Shown one piece after another: positions 1 through 8,550 of a DNA stretch of 64,000 bases (position 1 is its first letter; the number at the start of each line of letters is the position of its first letter). The DNA lies in assembly GCF_013359865.1 (NCBI RefSeq), contig NZ_JABMCE010000062.1, positions 1 through 64,000 on the forward strand. The letters are read 5' to 3'. The notes beneath the pieces were generated by a model that saw only the letters and a list, made by a program, of their open reading frames with translations, searched no databases and had not been told where the DNA came from. This stretch comes from Curtobacterium pusillum (lineage in GTDB: Bacteria > Actinomycetota > Actinomycetes > Actinomycetales > Microbacteriaceae). The translations under genes were made by a program, and so were the position numbers.

Positions 1-746
1 GCAGCGGGCACGGCGGCCCGCACCGTGCCGTCCGCCGCGGGCAGCAGCAGCTCGGCGTCGACCGGTCGCGCCGCTCCGGCACGGCCGGCCGCCGACACCG
101 TGACCCGTCGCTCCGTCAGGAAGCCGTGGCCGTCCCCGATGCCGCTCCACTCGGACCGCGTCACCCGCAGCGTGACGTCGGCCCCCGGCCAGGACCCGAG
201 TGCGACCAGGGCGCCGCCCCGCTGCCGGAGTCGGGCCGACAGTCGGGAGACGTCACCCGGCACCACCCGGCCGAGCGGACGGGTGAGCACGATCTGCGCC
301 ACGTCCGCCAGCGCGGCGGTCACGGTGAGCCACTGGTCGCCCGGGTCCGGGACGAGCACGAGCCGTTCGAGGTCGATGCCGGCGGCGGCCGCCGCCTCGA
401 CCCCGAAGGACGGGACGCCCACGACGGCGCACCAGGCGCCGGCGGCCGAGGCGGCCTGCAGCATCGTCATCGCGAGGAGCACCGACTCCTGCACCGCGTA
501 GGACCCGCCCACGCGGATCGCACCGCCGGGCAGGAGCGGCGCGAGCGCTTCGGCGGTGGGCAGCCCCTCGGTGTCGACGCGCGTGGACTCCATCTCGGCG
601 ACGCGCGAACGCAGCGAGGTGATCCGCTCGAGCGCCGCCCGGGCGTCCCCCAGGTGGTCGACCCGCCGCACCGGCCGGGCAGCACTGGACCGCCCGGGTG
701 ACTCCCGTGGGGCCCCGGGCGACCGGAGTGCCGCCGCCGTCTGCAT
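1..746 (-). CDS. ImuA'-like SOS mutagenesis protein (partial, C-terminus off the window)
   Basis: The open frame runs off the left edge, leaving 248 N-terminal residues. It resembles the RecA-like actinobacterial ImuA' protein, which accompanies ImuB and the error-prone polymerase DnaE2 in damage-induced mutagenesis. Visible features are a G-G-A-I-R-V-G-G-S-Y block, an A-G-A-W-C-A-V-V-G stretch and the L-V-L-V-P-D-P-G-D-Q-W segment that is typical of these degenerate RecA folds. No intact Walker A motif is seen. The ATG at 746 is preferred because a consensus promoter with a LexA box ends 6 nt before it, giving a leaderless mRNA. An ATG at 794 in the same frame is possible. imuB and dnaE2 would be expected just outside the window. 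The name rests on remembered family resemblance. Confidence 0.72.
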   Translation of the reverse strand, partial: MQTAAALRSPGAPRESPGRSSAARPVRRVDHLGDARAALERITSLRSRVAEMESTRVDTEGLPTAEALAPLLPGGAIRVGGSYAVQESVLLAMTMLQAASAAGAWCAVVGVPSFGVEAAAAAGIDLERLVLVPDPGDQWLTVTAALADVAQIVLTRPLGRVVPGDVSRLSARLRQRGGALVALGSWPGADVTLRVTRSEWSGIGDGHGFLTERRVTVSAAGRAGAARPVDAELLLPAADGTVRAAVPA

Positions 747-752
747 GCCCTC

Positions 753-781
753 ATATTCGAACATGTGTTCGATGATGTCAA
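753..781 (-). promoter_or_regulatory. SOS promoter with LexA box for the ImuA'-like gene
   Basis: On the minus strand a perfect -35 TTGACA (776-781) is followed by a 17-nt spacer and a -10-like GAATAT (753-758). The start codon lies 6 nt further on, so the transcript is probably leaderless. The box TCGAACATGTGTTCGA (757-772, plus-strand reading) overlaps the spacer and -10. It fits the CGAAC-N4-GTTCG LexA consensus of Gram-positive bacteria, so LexA binding would block RNA polymerase. Confidence 0.8.
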
Positions 782-809
782 TCGGGTCCGACATCCTGTG
801 GACAAGGGT

Positions 810-825
810 TCGAACACGCGTTCGA
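810..825. promoter_or_regulatory. second LexA (SOS) box
   Basis: TCGAACACGCGTTCGA is a second match to the Gram-positive SOS box, 37 bp upstream of the one inside the promoter. It lies between the ImuA'-like gene and pabB. It could strengthen LexA repression cooperatively or serve an alternative promoter that would use the ATG at 794. Confidence 0.75.
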
Positions 826-836
826 CACGCTCTCCG

Positions 837-2318
837 TCACCAGCGGGCGACGGCCCCCAGCCCGGCGAGCACGGAGCGCGTCTTCGTCTCGACCTCGTCC
901 GCCTCGTCCGCCGCCACCGACGACCACGTCACCGCGCCGCCGGCGCCGAAGGTCCGAGACCGGACCGAGCCGTCCTCGTCGAGGACCGTCACCAGTGTGC
1001 GGATCGCCACCGACAGGTCGGCCGCCCCGCTGGCCGAGAAGTACCCGATCGCGCCCGAGTACACCCCGCGAGGCGCGTCCTCGAGCCGATCAGCGATCGC
1101 CATGGCACTGATCTTCGGCGCACCGGTCATCGACCCCGGCGGGAACGCGGCACGCACGACGGCGGCCCGCGAGGCCCCAGCGGGCAGCACCGCACCGATC
1201 GTCGACACCATCTGGTGCACGCTCGCGTACGTCTCGACGTCGCAGAGCCGATCGACGTGGACCGAGCCCGGCAACGCCGTCCGGAGCAGGTCGTTCCGGA
1301 GCAGGTCGACGATCATCACGTTCTCCGCCCGGTCCTTCACGCTCGCGGCGAGTTCCGCACGCACCGCTTCGTCCTCCACAGGGTCCTCGGCGCGCCGTCT
1401 CGTCCCCTTGATCGGTTCCGCGGACACCGCACCGGTGGCCTCGATGCGCAGGAACCGCTCCGGCGACCGGCTCGCCACGCGCAGCGGACCGAGCCGCAGG
1501 TACGCACCGAACGGGACGGGGTCCACGGCACGCAGACGCAGGTACTCGGTCAGGTGCGGGTCCGTACCGGGGTCGACCCGCGCCTCCCGGACCGCGAAGG
1601 CGGTGGTGAGACAGACCTGGAACGCGTTGCCCTCACGGATCTCCGCACGGCACGCGTCGACAGCGCTCTCGTAGGCGGCCCGCGTCACGCGCCCCGTCGC
1701 CTCCGAGCCGTCCGGGAGGCGCGGGGGCGCGTCGTCGACGTCGGCCTGCGCGGTCGAGGCGGTCACCGTCTCGAGCCATGCCCGGTTCGCCGCACTGGCC
1801 GCCGGTTCCGCGTCCGCCACCAGGGCGAGCGCCCAGGCGTCACCGCCCTCCTCGACGAGAACGGCGCGGTCCGCGAACCGCAGGTCGGCGTCCGCGTGCC
1901 CGTCGGCCGTCCGGTCGGCGCCACCCGACTCGCGACCGAGCTCGTACCCGAGGAAACCGACCCAGCCGAGTGCGAAGCCGCACCCCGGGACCGGCTCCGA
2001 CAGTACCGGCGTGCCGTCGAGCAGGTCGGAGAGGACGTCGAACGCCGGACGGTCATCCACCCGCGACGCACCGAACCACGACCAGGACGCCGGGGGCACG
2101 TCGAGGAACGCCCGCCGGGCCTCGTGCCGGAACCGCACCGAGAACGGCCCGTCCGTCCAGGCGAGGACCGACCACCGGGCACGCTCGTGCGCTGCTGCGG
2201 GCGCTCCCTCGGGCAGCGAGGAGTCGAGCCAGACGACGTCACCCTCGGCACCGGCGGCCAAGGAGCCGAGATCGGGAGCCGTGCCCAGCCGTCGGAGCTC
2301 GATGCGGGCGCCGGCCAC
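837..2318 (-). CDS. pabB: aminodeoxychorismate synthase component I
   Basis: The 493-residue chorismate-binding enzyme makes 4-amino-4-deoxychorismate for folate synthesis, using ammonia from a PabA amidotransferase. Diagnostic motifs are PIKGT (302-306), DLLRNDL near 338-344 and FPPGSMTGAPK (392-402). The lysine in PIKGT marks PabB; anthranilate synthase TrpE has alanine there. The GTG start at 2318 has an AGGAG Shine-Dalgarno sequence overlapping the end of the upstream epimerase gene, 8 bp away. The frame stays open far upstream, but that part is the shadow of the epimerase gene. No pabA or pabC fusion is present. Assignment to PabB is firm; its amidotransferase partner is not in the window. 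Confidence 0.88.
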   Translation of the reverse strand: MAGARIELRRLGTAPDLGSLAAGAEGDVVWLDSSLPEGAPAAAHERARWSVLAWTDGPFSVRFRHEARRAFLDVPPASWSWFGASRVDDRPAFDVLSDLLDGTPVLSEPVPGCGFALGWVGFLGYELGRESGGADRTADGHADADLRFADRAVLVEEGGDAWALALVADAEPAASAANRAWLETVTASTAQADVDDAPPRLPDGSEATGRVTRAAYESAVDACRAEIREGNAFQVCLTTAFAVREARVDPGTDPHLTEYLRLRAVDPVPFGAYLRLGPLRVASRSPERFLRIEATGAVSAEPIKGTRRRAEDPVEDEAVRAELAASVKDRAENVMIVDLLRNDLLRTALPGSVHVDRLCDVETYASVHQMVSTIGAVLPAGASRAAVVRAAFPPGSMTGAPKISAMAIADRLEDAPRGVYSGAIGYFSASGAADLSVAIRTLVTVLDEDGSVRSRTFGAGGAVTWSSVAADEADEVETKTRSVLAGLGAVARW

Positions 2319-2326
2319 AGTCTCCT

Positions 2327-3250
2327 TCAGACGGCGTCGATCGTCCACGAGGCCACGTGCGAGGCGCCCGGCTCGAGCACGACGAGCCCGGCCTCGGCGC
2401 CCGCGTTGAACGCGTCCGGCGCGCACGTCATCGGCTCGACGGCCAGACCGGCGCGGTGGTACTCGGGGATCACGTGGTCGGCGGTGTGCACCTGCGCCCA
2501 CGGGCACTCCGGTCCGAAGGACGCCCGGACACCGTGGCCATCGGCCGCGGTGAGGACGACCGTGGCGATGCCGTCGGCGTCGCGGTCGAACCCGGTGTAC
2601 GCGTGGTCGATGAACCGCGGGCCGATGCGCGTCGCCGTGCGCAGGTCGAACTCGTCGTGCACCGGCGCGAGCCCGGTCGGGATGAGGCGGTCCTCCGTGA
2701 CCTCGAGCACCTGCGCCGCGGGGAGGGTCAGGGTCCAGTCGTCGACCCGACCCTCGCCACCGACGAGGTACGGGTGCGGACCGGTCCCCCACGGCGCCGC
2801 GTCGGCACCCGTGTTCGTGCCCGTGATCGTCGTGTGGAACCCGGCCGCGTCGACGCGGTACTCGACGAGCACCTCGACACGGAACGGGTAGCCGACCTGC
2901 GCGGGCACCGTCGTACCGAGGACGGCACGGTCGGGCTCGTGCGCGACGATCCGGAAGTCGGTCCACGCGACCAGTCCGTGCAGGGCGTGCTGCCGCCGCG
3001 GTTCGGTCAGCGCGAGTTCGTGTTCGACGCCGCCGAAGGAGTACCGACCGTCGACGACCCGGTTCGGCCACGGTGCGAGCACGGCCCCGCGGAAGGCGGG
3101 ACGGACCTCGTCCGCGTCGAACGGCACCACCAGGTCGCGACCCTCGTACCGGAGCGCCCGCAGCGTGGCCCCGACGGAAGCGATCTCGGCCGTGTACCCG
3201 GCGGCGGTGATCGTCAGTGCGGAACCGGACAGCGGCGCGTCGTTGCTCAT
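2327..3250 (-). CDS. aldose 1-epimerase family protein
   Basis: The 307-residue protein belongs to the galactose mutarotase-like superfamily, which interconverts alpha and beta anomers of aldoses in the cytoplasm. It shows an LAPWPNRV segment near residue 65, the GPHPYL histidine motif (catalytic acid region), and a conserved C-terminal ECPWAQVHTADH/VEPMTCAPDAFN block containing the likely glutamate base. Length fits the 290-310 residue actinobacterial subgroup rather than the longer GalM. Start ATG at 3250; the frame stays open upstream into the tRNA terminator, so a longer start is unlikely. It lies 8 bp from pabB and is probably cotranscribed with it, with no obvious functional link. The sugar substrate cannot be told from sequence. 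Confidence 0.85.
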   Translation of the reverse strand: MSNDAPLSGSALTITAAGYTAEIASVGATLRALRYEGRDLVVPFDADEVRPAFRGAVLAPWPNRVVDGRYSFGGVEHELALTEPRRQHALHGLVAWTDFRIVAHEPDRAVLGTTVPAQVGYPFRVEVLVEYRVDAAGFHTTITGTNTGADAAPWGTGPHPYLVGGEGRVDDWTLTLPAAQVLEVTEDRLIPTGLAPVHDEFDLRTATRIGPRFIDHAYTGFDRDADGIATVVLTAADGHGVRASFGPECPWAQVHTADHVIPEYHRAGLAVEPMTCAPDAFNAGAEAGLVVLEPGASHVASWTIDAV

Positions 3251-3314
3251 GCGCTCAGCGTATCGGGATCGCCGTGCCCGGAGCGTCTGCGGAACGCGAG
3301 GCTCCGAGCATGCG

Positions 3315-3348
3315 AAAACCCCCACGGTTCCGGAGAACCGCGGGGGCT
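3315..3348 (-). terminator. rho-independent terminator after tRNA-Ala
   Basis: Minus-strand reading gives a 12-bp GC-rich stem (arms at 3319-3330 and 3335-3346, one G-U pair, TCCG loop) followed by TTTT. It sits just beyond the CCA end of the tRNA and upstream of the epimerase gene. Confidence 0.85.
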
Positions 3349-3349
3349 T

Positions 3350-3425
3350 TGGTGGATCTGAGGGGACTCGAACCCCTGACCCCCTGCATGCCATGCAGGT
3401 GCGCTACCAGCTGCGCCACAGACCC
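3350..3425 (-). tRNA. tRNA-Ala (anticodon GGC)
   Basis: A complete 76-nt cloverleaf with encoded CCA. The acceptor stem is GGGTCTG/CAGATCC. The anticodon stem CCTGC/GCAGG holds the loop ATGGCAT with anticodon GGC, reading GCC, the dominant alanine codon at this GC content. The TTCGAGT T-loop is standard. The gene follows rsfS on the same strand and ends in its own terminator. Confidence 0.97.
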
Positions 3426-3500
3426 GAACTGTCTTGCTTCGTGCTTGTCTTGCTCATGCCTCCGCTCCCGGAGGCACCATAGAAGCGTACACCATGCGAA

Positions 3501-3534
3501 CGCCGGGTGACGAAATCGTCGCCGCCACCCGGGC
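3501..3534 (-). terminator. possible terminator hairpin after rsfS
   Basis: Inverted arms CCGGGTG (3503-3509) and CACCCGG (3526-3532) flank a partly complementary interior. The hairpin lies 10 bp beyond the rsfS stop codon. There is no clear U-tract, so termination is inferred from position only. Confidence 0.4.
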
Positions 3535-3543
3535 GAGTCGCAG

Positions 3544-3918
3544 CTAGGCGGTGTGGTCCACCGGGAGCTCGAGCGGGATGGTCGGGCAGTCCGACCAGAG
3601 GCGCTCGAGCGAGTAGTACTGGCGGTCTTCTTCGTGGAAGACGTGGACGACGATGTCGCCGAAGTCGATGAGGACCCAGCGGCCCTCGCTCCGGCCTTCG
3701 CGACGGAGTGGCTTGGCCCCGGCTTCGAGGAGGCGCTCTTCGATCTCGTCCGCGATGGCGAGCACGTTGCGCTCGTTCCGGCCGGTCGCGAGCAGGAACA
3801 CGTCGGTGAGCTGCAGCGGCCCGGTCACGTCGAGGGCGACGAGGTCATCGGCCTGCTTGGCGTCGGCCGCGAGCGCGGCGATCTGCACGAGTTCCAGTGC
3901 GCGTGAGGAGGCGGTCAC
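3544..3918 (-). CDS. rsfS: ribosomal silencing factor RsfS (Iojap family)
   Basis: The 124-residue protein binds ribosomal protein L14 and blocks joining of the 30S and 50S subunits, lowering translation in starvation. The family core is visible: DVTGPLQLTDVFLLATGRNERNV-type beta strand and helix, KPLRREG near residue 80, and the WVLIDFGDIVVHVFHEEDRQYYSLERLW block near the C-terminus. The GTG start at 3918 is chosen because a GGAAGGA Shine-Dalgarno lies 5 nt upstream; the in-frame ATG further upstream has no such support. It is the last protein gene of the nadD cluster, the usual place for rsfS. Confidence 0.94.
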   Translation of the reverse strand: MTASSRALELVQIAALAADAKQADDLVALDVTGPLQLTDVFLLATGRNERNVLAIADEIEERLLEAGAKPLRREGRSEGRWVLIDFGDIVVHVFHEEDRQYYSLERLWSDCPTIPLELPVDHTA

Positions 3919-4037
3919 GGATTCCTTCCGGTCGTCGACCCGGCAGCATGCCGGATCGCTTGATGGGTCCCGATCATAAGCCACCCCGCCGACACCGACC
4001 AGGCCATGGCCGACGTCGTGATGTCCGGGTGTCGGTG

Positions 4038-5417
4038 TCAGAACGTGTGGGTGGTCACGAGCGCCACGATGATCACCGCTGCGGCAGCCAGGCCGACGGC
4101 ACCCACCGTCACGCCGAGGATGAGCGGCGTCCGCGATTCCTTCGGCTTGGCGGCGGCGAGCACGACCTGACGGGTCGAGGTGTGGCTCGACACCGCGCGG
4201 CTGGCACGGACCGGGCTGGCGTCCGTGTCGGGCTGCTCGTCGTGCTGCTCGAGCAGTCGATCGACCTCGGCACCGTCGATCGGACGGTGGGACCCGGTGG
4301 ACGACAGCGAGGCGGGCAGGTCGATGGAACCGGTGAGGATGACCTCACCCGTGGCGTTGAGCGCTCCCGTCGGATCGGCGAGGGCCGAGTTCGGCAGGAT
4401 GATCGCGTTCGTGTTCGTCACGGCGACGCGACGGGTTCCGGTCTCCTCGTCGTGGACCTCGGCGTCGTTGGAGCCGTGCGCCTGCTGCGACCAATGGCCG
4501 ACCGGCGGCTCGAACGCCGTCGTGACGGGCTTCGGCTCGGACGGACGCTGGAACGAAGCGGGGACGCGGGGCGCGCCGGTGTCGTCGGTGCCGGCCGAGC
4601 GCGGCGCCGACGTGGGCGCGGACGAACGCGGAGCCGAGGTCGGCGCAGCGGGCACCTCGTTCGTGTCGTTCTCGTCCAGCGAGAGCGGGAACACCGCCGG
4701 CGTGGAGGAGCCGACCGGAGCGCTCGGCGACTGGGCCGGAACGTCCGGGGCATCCGGTGCGACCTCGGCAGCGGGCTCGGGTTCCGTCTCGTCGACGGCG
4801 TCGTGAGGGGCCCACGTCGAACGGTGTCGACGCGGCTCCTCACTGTGTGCGGCGGCTTCTTCGAGCGGCTGGATCGCGTCGGGCGACCCGTCGGCTTCGG
4901 TGGCCTGGGCGACCGCAGCCTGGTCGAGCGCCACGGTCTCGGCGGGCGGCTCCTGCGCCGAGGGCCCGGGCTCCGACCGGTCGGTGGCGGCGGACTGCGG
5001 GTCGGCCTGCAGCGCGTCCACCGATCCGAGCACGTCCTGCACGGTACGGTCGGACGACTGCGGCGTCGGGATCTGCAGCGGCACCGGCTGGACGGCCTGA
5101 CCTTCGGCCGCCCGCATCTGGCGGATCTGGCGACGCGTCAGGCCACCGGTGCCGGGCACGATCTCGGTCGCGGAGGCCGGGGGCATCGGCGGGACGCCGG
5201 TCGGCGCCGACGCGGCGGACGACGGTGCGGCGGACTGCGCGGGTGCGCTCGGGGCCGGCGCGACGTGGCTTCCGGGACGACGGCGGGCTTCCGGCTGCTC
5301 AGTCGGGGCCGCGACCGTCGGCGGCGGCGTCACGGGCTGTGCACCGCTCGCGGCGGCACGCTCACGCTCGCGCGCCTGGCGCCGCGACAGGGGCGGCTGC
5401 GCGTCGGACGAACTCAT
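4038..5417 (-). CDS. hypothetical Pro/Ala-rich tail-anchored membrane protein
   Basis: The 459-residue protein is not assigned to a named family. It starts with a short basic-rich segment ([11 protein letters not shown], about 10-20), followed by a long Ala/Pro/Ser/Glu-rich region that looks disordered. A second basic stretch, [14 protein letters not shown], lies near 95-110. The only membrane segment is at the extreme C-terminus (about 430-455), leaving nearly all of the chain in the cytoplasm. The start at 5417 has GGAG 6 nt upstream and its ATG overlaps the nadD stop codon (ATGA), so translation is coupled to nadD. In other actinobacteria a LytR-type gene often sits between nadD and rsfS; this protein shows no LytR domain. 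Confidence 0.72.
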   Translation of the reverse strand: MSSSDAQPPLSRRQARERERAAASGAQPVTPPPTVAAPTEQPEARRRPGSHVAPAPSAPAQSAAPSSAASAPTGVPPMPPASATEIVPGTGGLTRRQIRQMRAAEGQAVQPVPLQIPTPQSSDRTVQDVLGSVDALQADPQSAATDRSEPGPSAQEPPAETVALDQAAVAQATEADGSPDAIQPLEEAAAHSEEPRRHRSTWAPHDAVDETEPEPAAEVAPDAPDVPAQSPSAPVGSSTPAVFPLSLDENDTNEVPAAPTSAPRSSAPTSAPRSAGTDDTGAPRVPASFQRPSEPKPVTTAFEPPVGHWSQQAHGSNDAEVHDEETGTRRVAVTNTNAIILPNSALADPTGALNATGEVILTGSIDLPASLSSTGSHRPIDGAEVDRLLEQHDEQPDTDASPVRASRAVSSHTSTRQVVLAAAKPKESRTPLILGVTVGAVGLAAAAVIIVALVTTHTF

Positions 5418-6013
5418 GCAACGCTCCGATACAGATGGTGCTTCGAGATGTACTGGACGACACCGTCGGGGACCAAGTACCAAACGGGGAAACCGCGTCT
5501 CACCCGGTCGCGGCAATCGGTCGACGATATGGCCAGCGCGGGAACTTCGAGCAAGCTTACGTCGCGTTCGGGCAATCCGGTGATGCTCAGGGCGTGTCCC
5601 GGACGAGTCACGGCGACGAAGTGCGCGAGGTCCCAGAGACCATCATGGTCCTTCCAGTCGACAATCTGCTGGACGGCGTCTGCGCCGGAGATGAAGACCA
5701 GCTGCGCGTCGGGGCGCTGGGCGTGCAGGTCGCGGAGCGTGTCGACCGTGTAGGTCGGGCCGGGACGGTCGATGTCGACGCGGCTGACGGTGAACATCGG
5801 GTTCGACGCGGTCGCCACGACGGTCATCAGGTACCGGTGCTCGGCGTCCGTGACGCCGGACTTCATGTACGGCTGCCCGGTGGGCACGAACACCACCTCG
5901 TCGAGGTCGAACGCACGCGCGACCTCGGACGCGGCCACCAGGTGGCCGTTGTGGATCGGGTCGAACGTGCCACCCATCACACCGATGCGTGGCCGCCCCG
6001 TGCTCTCGAGCAT
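5414..6013 (-). CDS. nadD: nicotinate-nucleotide adenylyltransferase
   Basis: The 199-residue enzyme transfers AMP from ATP to nicotinate mononucleotide, forming deamido-NAD in NAD synthesis. The nucleotidyltransferase signature [11 protein letters not shown] (14-24) carries the HxGH-type ATP-binding histidines, and the distal ISSTDCRDR motif near residue 163 completes the site. Length matches the bacterial family (190-215). It is followed by the tail-anchored protein with a 4-bp overlap and then rsfS, a conserved arrangement. The adjacent upstream gene on the same strand is a 66-residue membrane protein 11 bp away. Confidence 0.95.
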   Translation of the reverse strand: MLESTGRPRIGVMGGTFDPIHNGHLVAASEVARAFDLDEVVFVPTGQPYMKSGVTDAEHRYLMTVVATASNPMFTVSRVDIDRPGPTYTVDTLRDLHAQRPDAQLVFISGADAVQQIVDWKDHDGLWDLAHFVAVTRPGHALSITGLPERDVSLLEVPALAISSTDCRDRVRRGFPVWYLVPDGVVQYISKHHLYRSVA

Positions 6014-6024
6014 GGAGTGGCGGG

Positions 6025-6225
6025 TCAGATCTTGGTGTGACCGAACTCGTCGACACCCGTCTCGTGGTGGCGGGTGGCCTCGAACTTGTGCGAGTGACGG
6101 TAGGCCACGTCACGGAAGCTCCAGGTCACGAACCCGAGGAACGCGAAGAAGAGGGCGCCGACGAGCGGGAAGACGTACGCGGGGACCCCGGAGGCGTGCT
6201 CAGCGGCTTCAGCGAGGAAGGTCAT
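6025..6225 (-). CDS. small single-pass membrane protein
   Basis: The 66-residue protein has one hydrophobic segment (about 16-37, [21 protein letters not shown]) and a hydrophilic, histidine-rich tail ([16 protein letters not shown]). No signal peptidase site is apparent, so it should stay anchored. It sits between proA (42 bp upstream) and nadD (11 bp downstream) on the same strand, which suggests cotranscription. I do not recognise a function. The short tight spacing, good codon usage and hydrophobic pattern make it a likely real gene. Confidence 0.72.
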   Translation of the reverse strand: MTFLAEAAEHASGVPAYVFPLVGALFFAFLGFVTWSFRDVAYRHSHKFEATRHHETGVDEFGHTKI

Positions 6226-6267
6226 TGGTCCGATGCTCCGTTCGGTCGGGGGAAGTCGGCGTTCAGT

Positions 6268-7533
6268 CTAGCCGCGGATCTGGCCCTGCCCGCGCACGAT
6301 CCACTTGGTGCTCGTGAGTTCGGGCAGCCCCATCGGCCCGCGGGCGTGCAGCTTCTGCGTGGAGATCCCCACCTCGGCCCCGAAGCCGAACTCCCCGCCG
6401 TCGGTGAACCGCGTCGAGGCGTTCGCCATCACGACCGCGGAATCGACCTCGGCGATGAAGCGCTCCGCCGTGTCGACGTCGTTCGTGACGATCGACTCGG
6501 TGTGGTGCGTGGACCACCGCGCGATGTGCGCCATCGCGGCGTCGACGTCCGGGACGACCCGGATGGACAGGTCGAGGTCCATCGACTCCGTCGCCCAGTC
6601 GTCGTCCGTCGCGCGGAGCACGCCGGGGACGATCACCCGCGTGGCGTCGTCACCGCGGAGCGTCACGCCCGCCGCGCGCAGGCGGTCCGCGAGCACCGGC
6701 AGCAGTCGCTCGGCGGCGCGCTCGTGCACGAGGAGGGTCTCGAGGGCGTTGCAGACGCTCGGTCGCTGCACCTTGCTGTTGAGGACGATGTCGACCGAGC
6801 GCTCGAGCGGCGCCGACTCGTCGAGGAACACGTGCACCACACCTGCGCCGGTCTCGATGACGGGCACCCGCGACTCGGTGACGACGGTCTGGATGAGCGA
6901 GGCGCTCCCCCGCGGGATGAGCACGTCGACGAGCCCGCGCGCCCGCATGAGTTCCGTCGCCCCGGCACGCCCGAACTCGTCGATGGTCTGCACGAGTTCG
7001 CGCGGCAGCCCGACGGAGGCCACGGCGTCCTGGATGCGGGCGACGAGCACGGCGTTGGTGCGCTGCGCGGCCGATCCCCCGCGCAGGACCACCGCGTTGC
7101 CGCTCTTCAGGGCGAGGCTGGCGATGTCGACGGTGACGTTCGGGCGGGCTTCGTAGATCGCGCCGACGACGCCGAACGGCACCCGGACCTGGGTGAGCTG
7201 GAGACCGTTCGCCAGTCGCGACCCCCGGACGTGCTGGCCGACGGGATCGGTGAGGCCGACGACGTGCTCGACCGCGCGCGCGAGTGCCTCGATCCGTGCG
7301 GCGTCGAGGCGCAGCCGGTCGAGGAGACCGGACGACAGCCCGTCCTCTTCACCCGCGACGAGGTCACCGTGGTTGGCCTGGACGATGTCGTCCGTCGCGG
7401 CCCGCACACCCTCGGCGATCGCGAGGAGCGCCGCGTCCTTCACCGCGGTGGTGGCCGTGGCGAGCGCCGACGAGGCGTCGCGCGCGGCGACGAGCTTGTC
7501 GGTCAGGGTCGGTGCGGGTGCGGTCAGCGACAT
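6268..7533 (-). CDS. proA: gamma-glutamyl phosphate reductase
   Basis: The 421-residue enzyme reduces gamma-glutamyl phosphate to glutamate semialdehyde with NADPH, the second step of proline synthesis. It has the aldehyde dehydrogenase-like fold: VPFGVVGAIYEARPNVT, an ALKSGNAVVLRGGSAA cofactor segment, the catalytic cysteine in QRPSVCNALET (about residue 262), and a C-terminal GEFGFGAEVGISTQKLHARGP block. Length matches the family. It follows proB on the same strand, but 191 bp separate them, with a hairpin and one copy of the dispersed CTCCAG element. It may therefore be transcribed partly on its own. Confidence 0.96.
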   Translation of the reverse strand: MSLTAPAPTLTDKLVAARDASSALATATTAVKDAALLAIAEGVRAATDDIVQANHGDLVAGEEDGLSSGLLDRLRLDAARIEALARAVEHVVGLTDPVGQHVRGSRLANGLQLTQVRVPFGVVGAIYEARPNVTVDIASLALKSGNAVVLRGGSAAQRTNAVLVARIQDAVASVGLPRELVQTIDEFGRAGATELMRARGLVDVLIPRGSASLIQTVVTESRVPVIETGAGVVHVFLDESAPLERSVDIVLNSKVQRPSVCNALETLLVHERAAERLLPVLADRLRAAGVTLRGDDATRVIVPGVLRATDDDWATESMDLDLSIRVVPDVDAAMAHIARWSTHHTESIVTNDVDTAERFIAEVDSAVVMANASTRFTDGGEFGFGAEVGISTQKLHARGPMGLPELTSTKWIVRGQGQIRG

Positions 7534-7646
7534 GGCTCGATTCTAGGCGTGGGCATCTGTCGCGTGACCGCCGTCACGCTCCGTCGCGACCGCGCACGAC
7601 ACGCCGCAGGCGGGTCGCCGAGGGTGCGCAATGCGCCGCTCGGAGG

Positions 7647-7678
7647 CGCCGAGAGCGACAGAACGTGTCCTCTCGGCG
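7647..7678. repeat. hairpin between proB and proA
   Basis: Arms CGCCGAGAG (7647-7655) and CTCTCGGCG (7670-7678) form a 9-bp perfect stem with a 14-nt loop. A second, larger pairing is possible between GGAGGCGC (7642-7649) and GCGCCTCC (7706-7713). There is no U-tract. It may attenuate or stabilise the proB-proA transcript. Confidence 0.45.
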
Positions 7679-7703
7679 GACGTGAGCCGCGTGTCGGACC
7701 GAC

Positions 7704-7718
7704 CCGCGCCTCCAGACC
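7704..7718 (-). repeat. dispersed GGAGGCGCGG element, copy 1 (proB-proA gap)
   Basis: CCGCGCCTCCAGACC in plus-strand reading. This copy and its CGACC extension are also found inside the GH5 gene at 50629, giving an identical stretch of about 19 bp at two unrelated loci. Confidence 0.7.
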
Positions 7719-7724
7719 GACCCG

Positions 7725-8543
7725 TCAGCCGCGAGGCGCCGCCTCGAACCAGGTGCCGACCCGCTCGCCCGCCAGCGCCCGTTCCACGAGCGCCGTCGCC
7801 GTGACGAGCACCGACGTCCCCGCCTCGGCGGCGAGCCGCGCCGCCGCGACCTTCGTGCCGGCACCCCCGGTGCCCACACCAGCCGCACCGATCGACCCGA
7901 ACGTGACCCCGGCCAGCTCGTCACCGAACGGCACGAACTCGATCGGCGACGCCCCGGGCTGTTCCGGCGGCCGCGTGTACAACGACTCCACGTCGGAGAG
8001 CAGCACGAGGGCGTCCGCGCCGAGCAGGCGCGCCACGAGGGCCGCGAGCCGGTCGTTGTCGCCGAAGCGGATCTCGTGCGTGGCCACGGTGTCGTTCTCG
8101 TTCACGATCGGCAGCACCCGCAGGGCGAGGAGCCGGTCGAGCGCCCGTTGCGCGTTGACCCGGTGCGTCGGGTTCTGCAGGTCTCCCGCGGTCAGGAGGA
8201 TCTGCGCCGCGACGACGGCGTGCCGGTCGAGTTCCTTCTGGTACCGGAACATCAGGACGTTCTGCCCCGTGGCCGCCGCCGCCTGCTGCGTGGCGAGGTC
8301 GTCCGGGCGCCCCTCGAGTCCGAGGAACGGGAAGCCGGTGGCGATGGCGCCCGAGGAGACCAGCACGACCTCGGTTCCCCGGCCGTGCGCGGCGGCGAGT
8401 GCGTCGACCAGCGGGGCGATCTGCCCCGTGTTGTCACCGCTGACCGACGACGAACCGACCTTGACCACGATCCGCCGCGCACGTGGGATGTCCTCGCGCC
8501 GGGTGACGGGTCCGAGGTCGGTGCGTGCGGTCGTGTCGGTCAT
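7725..8543 (-). CDS. proB: glutamate 5-kinase (lacking a PUA domain)
   Basis: The 272-residue amino-acid kinase phosphorylates glutamate with ATP, the first and feedback-controlled step of proline synthesis. It shows the N-terminal VVKVGSSSVSGD phosphate loop (about 26-37), VVLVSSGAIATG, LPIVNENDTVATHEIRFGDND with the substrate-binding asparagines, and LLSDVESLYT. At 272 residues it lacks the C-terminal PUA domain of the roughly 370-residue E. coli enzyme, so it is a kinase-only form. The start at 8543 lies 7 bp after the obgE stop codon; the Shine-Dalgarno is weak, so it probably depends on obgE translation. Confidence 0.94.
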   Translation of the reverse strand: MTDTTARTDLGPVTRREDIPRARRIVVKVGSSSVSGDNTGQIAPLVDALAAAHGRGTEVVLVSSGAIATGFPFLGLEGRPDDLATQQAAAATGQNVLMFRYQKELDRHAVVAAQILLTAGDLQNPTHRVNAQRALDRLLALRVLPIVNENDTVATHEIRFGDNDRLAALVARLLGADALVLLSDVESLYTRPPEQPGASPIEFVPFGDELAGVTFGSIGAAGVGTGGAGTKVAAARLAAEAGTSVLVTATALVERALAGERVGTWFEAAPRG

Positions 8544-8550
8544 GCTGCGG

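Noticed and set aside
746..794. ATG 794 as start of the ImuA'-like gene
   Set aside because: It would put the promoter -35, -10 and a LexA box inside the coding region. The spacing of those signals fits ATG 746.
837..2318. Anthranilate synthase component I (TrpE)
   Set aside because: The PIKGT motif has lysine, which marks PabB; TrpE has alanine at that place. No trp genes are nearby.
837..3071. A 744-codon version of PabB
   Set aside because: The first 251 residues are an arginine-rich shadow of the epimerase gene. The GTG at 2318 has a good ribosome site and gives the family length.
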